From an uncultured Eubacteriales bacterium (GTDB lineage: Bacteria > Bacillota > Clostridia > Christensenellales > CAG-917): a stretch of DNA of 64,000 nt. A model generated the notes under the pieces. The model was given only the letters and a program-made list of their open reading frames with translations, did not search any database and was not told the DNA's origin. The position numbers were made by a program, and so were the translations under genes. Numbering within the stretch: the first letter of the stretch is position 1; each line of letters starts with the position of its first letter. Of this stretch, positions 58,129-64,000 are shown one piece after another. The stretch covers positions 62,001-126,000 of the forward strand of contig URAF01000001.1 of assembly GCA_900545885.1 (NCBI GenBank), read 5' to 3'.

Positions 58129-59628
58129 TCAGTTGGGTTTGCGCCAGTTGTAACCTTCTTTCTGCCACATCTTGAACTGCAAATTGAGCTGCTCGACAAA
58201 CTCTTTGTTCGACGAGGTCTTGACAAGCATGTTGAGCAGATTTTCCGTGGCTTCCGCGCTGTCGCCGACGGACAGCATTTTGCGAACGCCCCACGTTCCC
58301 GCGAGTTCGCTGGGAGTAAGCAGGAGTTCTTCTTTTCTCGTGCCGCTCTTTGCAAGGTCGATCGCAGGGAAAATCCTGCGTTCGGAAAGTTTGCGGTCGA
58401 GGTGAATTTCCATATTGCCCGTGCCTTTGAACTCTTCGAAAATAACTTCGTCCATACGACTGCCCGTATCGATGAGCGCGGTTGCAATGATTGTGAGCGA
58501 ACCGCCGTTTTCGATGTTACGTGCCGAACCGAAGAAACGTTTTGGGCTGTGCAACGCGCCGGGGTCGACGCCGCCCGAAAGAGTTCTGCCTGTCGGGGGG
58601 ATTGTAGTATTGTACGCACGCGCGAGACGCGTAAGACTGTCCATCAGAATTACGACATCTTTGCCCATTTCGACAAGTCGTTTTGCTCTGTCGAGAAGCA
58701 TTTCCGCGGTTTTGGTGTGATGTTCGGGCATTTCGTCGAACGTGGAATAAACCACTTCACCCTTGACCGAACGCTGCATATCCGTAACTTCTTCGGGACG
58801 TTCGTCGATGAGAAGAACGAAAAGCACGATTTCGGGATAGTTTTCGGCAATCGAACCCGCAATCATTTTGAGCAAGGTCGTTTTGCCTGCTTTCGGCGGA
58901 GAAACGATAATACCGCGCTGACCTTTACCGATAGGCGCTACAAGGTCGATGCAACGGATTGCGTAATCGCGCGGACGGGACGGAATTTCCAGACGAAGAC
59001 GTTCGTCGGGATAAATGGGGACGAGGTCGTCGAAGTTGGGACGTTTGCCTACGGACGCGATGTCTACTCCGTTGATTGAAATTACGTTCACAACCGCTGC
59101 GGGTTTGCCGTCCTGAATGATTTTGCAGGTAGCTTTCACGCGGTCGCCTTTGCGCAAACCGTACTGTTTGATTTTTGCCGCGTGGACGTAAGCGTCCATT
59201 TCGTTGCATTCACAGTTCTTTACGCGCAGAAAACCGTATCCGTCGGGGTTGATTTCGAGGAAACCTTCGCGAATCTGGTCGGCTTCTTCCTTGGGACGGT
59301 CTTCGTAAAATCCCGCCGCACGTTCCTGATTTCTGCCGCGGAACTCTCTGTCGCCGAAACGTTTTTCGCGTTTGGGCATTTCCGTTTTGACAGCGTCTTT
59401 CTGTTCGGACGGAACACGGACGGGTCGCGCGATTTCGTTGTCCTTTTTCGGACGACCGCGGCGCGGCGCTTCCGGGGGCGCCATTTCTCCCGACGTAATT
59501 TTCAGAATAAGGTCGATAAGTTCTGCTTTGTTTTTCTTGGTAGGCGAAGAAACGCCCACTTCTTTGGCGATGTCGCGGACTGCGAAAATGCCTGCATTTT
59601 CAAGCATTTCCCTGGTGTAATCTGACAT
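58129..59628 (-). CDS. rho: Transcription termination factor Rho
   Basis: A 499-residue Rho. Order: Rho_N domain (about 1-50), a basic Arg/Lys/Pro linker (about 55-125) longer than in E. coli, a cold-shock-type primary RNA-binding domain (GFLEINPDGYGFLRVKNCE), P-loop SPPKAGKTTLLKMIAGS, Walker B VILMDSLTRLARAYN, Q-loop TLSGGVDPGALHSPKRFFG and R-loop LIDTGSRMDEVIFEEFKGTGN. The long Arg-rich N-terminal insertion is common in Firmicutes and Actinobacteria. AGGAGG precedes the ATG. An extended hairpin lies in its leader. Confidence 0.98.
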   Translation of the reverse strand: MSDYTREMLENAGIFAVRDIAKEVGVSSPTKKNKAELIDLILKITSGEMAPPEAPRRGRPKKDNEIARPVRVPSEQKDAVKTEMPKREKRFGDREFRGRNQERAAGFYEDRPKEEADQIREGFLEINPDGYGFLRVKNCECNEMDAYVHAAKIKQYGLRKGDRVKATCKIIQDGKPAAVVNVISINGVDIASVGKRPNFDDLVPIYPDERLRLEIPSRPRDYAIRCIDLVAPIGKGQRGIIVSPPKAGKTTLLKMIAGSIAENYPEIVLFVLLIDERPEEVTDMQRSVKGEVVYSTFDEMPEHHTKTAEMLLDRAKRLVEMGKDVVILMDSLTRLARAYNTTIPPTGRTLSGGVDPGALHSPKRFFGSARNIENGGSLTIIATALIDTGSRMDEVIFEEFKGTGNMEIHLDRKLSERRIFPAIDLAKSGTRKEELLLTPSELAGTWGVRKMLSVGDSAEATENLLNMLVKTSSNKEFVEQLNLQFKMWQKEGYNWRKPN

Positions 59629-59652
59629 AATGCCTCCTGAATATTATTGCAC

Positions 59653-59681
59653 CGAACTTCCGCGCGTTGCGCGGAAGTCGG
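59653..59681 (-). promoter_or_regulatory. Strong hairpin in the rho leader
   Basis: ACTTCCGCGC and GCGCGGAAGT pair around three bases, extended past one bulged A by CCG/CGG. It lies between the UlaG-like gene and rho, 25 nt upstream of the rho start. Without a T-run it is more likely an attenuation or stability hairpin than a terminator. Confidence 0.55.
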
Positions 59682-59713
59682 TATGATGTATGCGTGAAAA
59701 TTCTTTTGTGAAA

Positions 59714-60367
59714 TCAGGCGGAAAATCTTTCCAAAACAAAGACTTTTGTGCTCTCGCCGTCAAAATCGGCGCGGTCGAATTCTACTGTGTCGGACTCTAC
59801 GTAAACGATGTCCTCATCGTCGAACAAATCGAGAAATTCGTTCAGACGCGACAGTTCGAACTCGCAGTCTCTGGTCTTAAAATGCATAGGAATCACGATG
59901 TCCGGCATAATGCGGTCCACGTATTCTTTTGCCTGTTCGGCGTCGATGGTGTACGTTCCGCCCACGGGTATCATAAGTACGTTGACGGGGGCTATGCTTT
60001 CGACGAGCATTGCGTTGCACTCTTCGCCGATGTCGCCCATATGGCAGACGTCCACGCCGTCCATACGGAACTTGAAGACGAGATTTTCGCCTCTTACGGC
60101 GCCGTTTTTGTCGTCATGGAAAGTACGACGGGCGAGGATATGGACGCCGCTGATGTTGTATGCGCCCGCGTGTGTCAGAACTTCGGGCGAACCTTCCACG
60201 GATTCAAGGTAACTGTGGTCTTTATGACCGTGACTTACAGTCACTATATCCGCTTTTACACGGGGCATTTCATAGCCCACATATGGGTGATAAGGGTCGG
60301 TGACAACCGCGGTACCTGTGCTCTCTTCGAGACGGAATGCGGAATGACCAAGCCATGTGATTTTCAC
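59714..60367 (-). CDS. UlaG-like metallo-beta-lactamase-fold hydrolase
   Basis: A 217-residue MBL-fold protein: MKITWLGHSAFRLEESTGTAVVTDPY at the start, metal-binding VSHGHKDHSYLE (H-x-H-x-D-H), GVDVCHMGDIGE and IVIPMHFKT near the end. This matches the UPF0173/UlaG-like group of metal-dependent hydrolases of unknown substrate. It lies 9 bp downstream of prs, so the two are probably co-transcribed. Confidence 0.92.
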   Translation of the reverse strand: MKITWLGHSAFRLEESTGTAVVTDPYHPYVGYEMPRVKADIVTVSHGHKDHSYLESVEGSPEVLTHAGAYNISGVHILARRTFHDDKNGAVRGENLVFKFRMDGVDVCHMGDIGEECNAMLVESIAPVNVLMIPVGGTYTIDAEQAKEYVDRIMPDIVIPMHFKTRDCEFELSRLNEFLDLFDDEDIVYVESDTVEFDRADFDGESTKVFVLERFSA

Positions 60368-60376
60368 TTTTTCCTC

Positions 60377-61540
60377 CTAGTTATTGTTCTGCTTCTTGTT
60401 GATGCTGTCGACAAGCTGGTGGATTTTCTCGAACGGGTCGAGCAGATTGGACACCGCCTCGTTGAGATTGCCTGCCGCTATAATGTATGCGAGATATTTC
60501 GACATATCCGCTTCGATGAACCATTCGCACTCTTTGAGTTCGGGAATGCGGTATGCGAGGTTGGTGCTGATGACCGCGTCGAAAAGACCTTCTTCGTAAG
60601 CCTTGTTGAACTTCTCCACACCTTCGGTGAAAAGGGCGAAAGTTGCGGTAAGGAAAACGCGCTGTGCACCTTTTTCTTTGATTTCTTTTGCGAGTTTGAT
60701 GATACTGTCACCCGTCGCAATCATATCGTCCGCAACAAATACATTCATTCCCATAACGGGACTGCCTATGTATTCGTGAGCGATAATCGGGTTTCTGCCG
60801 TTGACGACGTTTGCGTAGTCACGGCGTTTGTAGAACATACCGAGGTCGAGACCGAGAACGGACGCGTAGTAAACGTTTCTGCCCATTGCGCCTTCGTCAG
60901 GAGAAATGCACATAAGGCTGTTCTTGTCGAGTTTGACGTCGGGGAAACGCTTTGTAAGCGCTTTCAGAATCTGGTACGTCGGGAAATAGTTGTCAAATCC
61001 CATAAGCGGCACCGCGTTCTGAACTCTGGGGTCGTGAGCGTCGAACGTGATTATGTCGGACACGCCCATATCGAACAGTTCGCGAAGCATAAGCGCGCAG
61101 TCGAGAGATTCTCTGCTCGCTCTGCGGTGCTGACGTGCGGCGTACAGCATAGGCATAACAACCGTAATACGTTCGGGTTTGCCGTTTGCGGCGCAGATAA
61201 TACGTTTGAGGTCGGCGAAATGTTCGTCGGGCGTCATCGGAATCTGCTTGCCGAGGAAGTTGTAAGTAACACCGTGGTTGGATACGTCACAGATGATGAA
61301 CAGGTCTTTGCCGCGTACGGTTTCCATAATCATACCCTTACCGTCGCCGTTGGTGAAACGGGGGCAAGTCGCTTCGATTATGAAAGTGTCTTTTTGCAGG
61401 GTGTTGTCGACGTCAACGGACTTATACCATTCGATAAGTTTTTCGTCGATAAGTTTTGTAAGTTCTTTTGCGCCGGGGGTTGCGATAAGCGCGAGAGGCG
61501 CTTTCGGTCTGTTCGTACTGAACGAAAGTTTGGGTGTCAT
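60377..61540 (-). CDS. prs: Ribose-phosphate pyrophosphokinase (long form)
   Basis: A 387-residue PRPP synthetase-family protein. It keeps the C-terminal PRPP-binding loop VFVADDMIATGDSIIKLAKEIKEKGA, the divalent-metal region DIITFDAHDPRVQNAVPL (normally DLHAGQIQGFF), YAARQHRRASRESL, and the flexible-loop region FYKRRDYANVVNGRNPI. It is some 70 residues longer than B. subtilis Prs (317), with an N-terminal extension of about 45 residues that replaces the usual start. The long form occurs in several Clostridia. GGAGGG precedes ATG 61540. Product: PRPP for nucleotide, His and Trp synthesis. Confidence 0.9.
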   Translation of the reverse strand: MTPKLSFSTNRPKAPLALIATPGAKELTKLIDEKLIEWYKSVDVDNTLQKDTFIIEATCPRFTNGDGKGMIMETVRGKDLFIICDVSNHGVTYNFLGKQIPMTPDEHFADLKRIICAANGKPERITVVMPMLYAARQHRRASRESLDCALMLRELFDMGVSDIITFDAHDPRVQNAVPLMGFDNYFPTYQILKALTKRFPDVKLDKNSLMCISPDEGAMGRNVYYASVLGLDLGMFYKRRDYANVVNGRNPIIAHEYIGSPVMGMNVFVADDMIATGDSIIKLAKEIKEKGAQRVFLTATFALFTEGVEKFNKAYEEGLFDAVISTNLAYRIPELKECEWFIEADMSKYLAYIIAAGNLNEAVSNLLDPFEKIHQLVDSINKKQNNN

Positions 61541-61566
61541 TACATCCCTCCGTATTTGATACAACG

Positions 61567-61595
61567 AGTATATCAAAGATGTCGCCGAAATTCAA
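61567..61595 (-). promoter_or_regulatory. Promoter of prs
   Basis: TTGAAT, 17-bp spacer, TATACT on the minus strand, about 27 nt before the start codon. Further upstream (61655-61700) lies an imperfect inverted repeat (TCGGACATAT / ATATGTCGGA) of unknown role. Confidence 0.72.
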
Positions 61596-61789
61596 TTATT
61601 TTATAATATAAAACAAAAAAAGATTGAAATATCGGACTTACCGTCGCGCGGTCGGACATATCCCGACAAGAGCGACAATATGTCGGAAGATTTTTCCCGA
61701 CGCGAACACTATGTCGCAGAACCGTTAAAATCCCGTGAAAATTCCCAATAAGGTTGAAACCAAATCGGAGTGGCGAAAGCGACCAGCAA

Positions 61790-62914
61790 TTAAATTATTT
61801 CCGTAAGAACGGAATTCATAACCGCAATTCCCTCTCTTGTCAAAGCGGCTTTGCCGTCCGAAAAACGGAAAAACGATTTGACCCGCGACAAATCCTTGCC
61901 GTCGAGCAGTTTTTCGTCGATACCCTCGGTTGTGCGCAGACCGAGCATAACCTTCTCGTACGCAATATCGCGCGGCGACAGAACGGACATTCCGACGCGC
62001 GGCACGTCGTCGAAAGACGAAACGCAGTTTATGCCGCCGATATAAGCATTGAGGTCGCGTGGAGACGCAAACCTGATTTCGGCGGGAGCGGGATTTTTGC
62101 CGTCAGTTGTTTTAACGAGCGAATGAGCGCCCGCACCCAGTCCGACGTATTCCTCTCTCGTCCAGTAACCGTAATTGTGACGGCAAACGCGCCCTGCTCT
62201 TGCAAAGTTGGACACTTCGTAGCGTTCGAGTCCGTTTTCGTGCAAAACGTCGATTGCGATATCGAGATAATCCGCGACTTCGTCATCGGACGGCAACCAC
62301 GTCGTACCATCGTTCACTCGGTTGCAAAGGGGTGTGTTTTCTTCGAGAGTAAGTTCGTAAACGGACATATGTTGCACCATAGGTGCAAACTCGGAAATTT
62401 CGTTGCGCACGGTTTCGTTCGTATCGTACGGCAACCCTATTATGAAATCCGCCGAAAGGTTGTCGAAATATTTTGCCGCAAGCTCGGCTCTTTGAATCGC
62501 AGTTTTTGCGTCGTGCAGTCTGCCTACCGATTTGAGATTGTCGTCGTTCAGACTCTGCACGCCCATGCTTACGCGGTTTATGCCGCAGTCACGGTAAACT
62601 TTCAGTTTGTCTTCCGTCACGCTTTCGGGGTTGACTTCGATGCTGACTTCGGAAGGATTGAAAAAACGGAACTTTTCTGAAAGCCGTTTCATAATCCTTT
62701 CCACGACTTTCGGATCAAGCGACGAAGGCGTACCGCCACCTATGTAAACGGTGTCGATTTTCGCCTCCGAAAACTTGTCGGCGGCAAAGTCGATTTCGCG
62801 ATTTAATGCGGTTAGATAGCTGAAAACCGTTGCCGCGTCGCAGTTTGCGTACGAATTGAAATCGCAATACGCGCACTTGCTTTTGCAGAACGGCAAATGA
62901 ATGTAAAGCAACAT
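61790..62914 (-). CDS. hemW: HemW-like radical SAM heme chaperone
   Basis: A 374-residue radical SAM protein: LYIHLPFCKSKCAYCDFNSY (CxxxCxxC), TVYIGGGTPSSL, VSIEVNPESVT, INRVSMGVQSLNDDNLKSVGR and FIIGLPYDT. The extra fourth Cys of true HemN (CxxxCxxCxC) is absent (YCDF), so it is a HemW heme chaperone rather than a coproporphyrinogen dehydrogenase. It follows lepA, the standard Firmicutes order, by 11 bp. Confidence 0.95.
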   Translation of the reverse strand: MLLYIHLPFCKSKCAYCDFNSYANCDAATVFSYLTALNREIDFAADKFSEAKIDTVYIGGGTPSSLDPKVVERIMKRLSEKFRFFNPSEVSIEVNPESVTEDKLKVYRDCGINRVSMGVQSLNDDNLKSVGRLHDAKTAIQRAELAAKYFDNLSADFIIGLPYDTNETVRNEISEFAPMVQHMSVYELTLEENTPLCNRVNDGTTWLPSDDEVADYLDIAIDVLHENGLERYEVSNFARAGRVCRHNYGYWTREEYVGLGAGAHSLVKTTDGKNPAPAEIRFASPRDLNAYIGGINCVSSFDDVPRVGMSVLSPRDIAYEKVMLGLRTTEGIDEKLLDGKDLSRVKSFFRFSDGKAALTREGIAVMNSVLTEII

Positions 62915-62925
62915 AATTTTGCCTT

Positions 62926-64000
62926 TTATTTGTCGTCGCCGACTTTGAGAATGCTGACGAACGCTTCGGACGGAACTTCGACGGAACCTACCCTTCTCAT
63001 ACGCTTTTTGCCTTCTTTCTGCTTTTCGAGAAGTTTCTTTTTACGGGTTATGTCGCCGCCGTAGCACTTTGCGAGAACGTCCTTTCGCATAGCCTTGACG
63101 GTTTCGCGCGCAATGATTTTTCCGCCGATTGCAGCCTGTATCGGAATTTCGAACAGCTGACGCGGAATTGCATCTTTGAGTTTCTCCGCAATTCCTCTGC
63201 CGCGGGCATACGCCTTGTCCTTATGAACAATGAGCGAAAGTGCGTCGCACATATCGCCGTTGATGAGCATATCGAGGCGGACAAGGTCGCTCTTTTCGTA
63301 GCCGTCCATATCGTAGTCGAGAGAGGCGTATCCGCGCGTTCTGGATTTCAGACTGTCAAAGAAATCGTATATGATTTCGTTGAGCGGCAAACGGTAAGTC
63401 AACTGTACGCGCGCAGTGTCGATGTAAGTCATATCGACGAATATGCCGCGTTTATCCTGACACAGTTCCATAATCTGCCCCACGTATTCGGGCGGCGTGT
63501 AAATCATAGCCTTTACGACAGGCTCTTCGATACATTCGATTTCACCCGCGGGAGGAAGATTGGTCGGATTGTCAACTATGAGTTTTTCGCCGTTGGTCTT
63601 TGTGACGTGATAGGAAACCCCGGGTGCTGTCGTAATGAGGTCGAGGTCGAATTCGCGCTCCAACCTTTCCTCGATGATTTCCATATGCAGAAGTCCGAGG
63701 AAACCGCATCTGAAACCGAACCCCAACGCCTTGGAATTTTCGGGTTCGAAACTCAGTGAAGCGTCGTTGAGTTGCAGTTTCAGGAGCGCTTCTTTGAGGT
63801 CGTTGTATCTTGCGCCGTCGGCGGGGTAAACGCCCGTAAAGACCATTGGCGTTGCTTTTTTGTATCCTTTAAGCGGCGATTTTGCAGGATTGTCGGCATT
63901 TGTGATGGTGTCGCCGACTGCCGTGTCCGCCACGTTTTTTACGCTTGCGGCAATGTATCCGACTTCACCCGCGGAGAGCGAAGAAACGGGTTTCATTGAG
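62926..64000 (-). CDS. lepA: Elongation factor 4 (LepA), C-terminal part
   Basis: The frame enters from the window edge; at least 357 residues are visible. It shows VSSLSAGEVGYIAASVKNV, NSKALGFGFRCGFLGLLHMEIIEERLEREF and the EF-4-specific C-terminal domain (GGDITRKKKLLEKQKEGKKRMRRVGSVEVPSEAFVSILKV). The GTPase domain lies beyond the window. EF-4 acts on stalled or back-translocated ribosomes and in 30S biogenesis. lepA and hemW form an operon. Confidence 0.97.
   Translation of the reverse strand, partial: SMKPVSSLSAGEVGYIAASVKNVADTAVGDTITNADNPAKSPLKGYKKATPMVFTGVYPADGARYNDLKEALLKLQLNDASLSFEPENSKALGFGFRCGFLGLLHMEIIEERLEREFDLDLITTAPGVSYHVTKTNGEKLIVDNPTNLPPAGEIECIEEPVVKAMIYTPPEYVGQIMELCQDKRGIFVDMTYIDTARVQLTYRLPLNEIIYDFFDSLKSRTRGYASLDYDMDGYEKSDLVRLDMLINGDMCDALSLIVHKDKAYARGRGIAEKLKDAIPRQLFEIPIQAAIGGKIIARETVKAMRKDVLAKCYGGDITRKKKLLEKQKEGKKRMRRVGSVEVPSEAFVSILKVGDDK

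Noticed and set aside
59690..61606. Long open frame (638 codons) on the plus strand
   Set aside because: It runs antisense through the clear UlaG-like and prs genes, has no family resemblance and arises from their codon bias.
1..64000. CRISPR array, insertion sequence or prophage
   Set aside because: No regularly spaced repeats, transposase, integrase or phage structural gene was seen; the only clear direct repeat is the tRNA-Ser duplication.

Overview
The window looks like a chromosome segment from an anaerobic, low-to-moderate GC Firmicute, most likely an uncultured Clostridia lineage. Evidence: the gene orders rimP-nusA-rnpM-ylxQ, rpsB-tsf-pyrH-frr-uppS-cdsA-dxr-rseP, tlyA-nadK-argR-recN and yicC-gmk-rpoZ-coaBC-priA-def-fmt-rsmB-rlmN-rsgA-rpe-spoVM-rpmB-yloU-yloV-recG are all classic Firmicutes synteny. 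Shine-Dalgarno sites are mostly AGGAGG-like and RNase P RNA is of A type. A hidden spoVM gene points to endospore-forming ancestry. Nearly all genes are on the minus strand.

Layout. 1-5.1 kb: the nusA operon, preceded by a protein in the polC position that keeps only the N-terminal/OB and DEDDh exonuclease parts of PolC, then ispG. 5.2-12.7 kb: isoprenoid and envelope genes (rseP, dxr, cdsA, uppS) and translation genes (frr, pyrH, tsf, rpsB). 12.9-18.9 kb: ruvX, an ABC-2 exporter pair, rarA and an orphan membrane-anchored protein. 19.0-19.4 kb: rnpB on the plus strand. 19.5-25.1 kb: recN, argR, nadK, tlyA, then an OapA-like DUF21 membrane protein behind a roughly 580-nt structured RNA closed by a perfect 10-bp end-to-end helix and driven by a near-consensus promoter. 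I interpret this as an OLE RNA/OapA ribonucleoprotein locus. 25.2-29.7 kb: recG, a FakA-like kinase, yloU, rpmB and spoVM. 30-44.5 kb: a long housekeeping operon (yicC to rpe) plus ligA and pcrA.

44.6-55.1 kb is the accessory part. It holds a YegP-repeat protein with a histone-H1-like region, a membrane-anchored PI-PLC-like enzyme, wrecked xylB and xylA genes with a LacI regulator, a beta-propeller glycosidase-like protein, an acetyltransferase, a MATE exporter and a PH-domain membrane protein. 55.2-55.6 kb: tRNA-Ser(GGA) with a partial duplication of its 3' end and terminator. 55.8-64 kb: an A-type flavoprotein, DUF2804, rho, a UlaG-like hydrolase, PRPP synthetase, hemW and a partial lepA.

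The most notable items are the OLE-like RNA with an OapA that has unusually long charged tails, the polymerase-less PolC relative in the native polC slot, the 35-codon spoVM antisense to the rpmB terminator, and the two adjacent xyl genes that each break at a sharp junction. All family calls are from reading the sequence; no database search or folding program was run.
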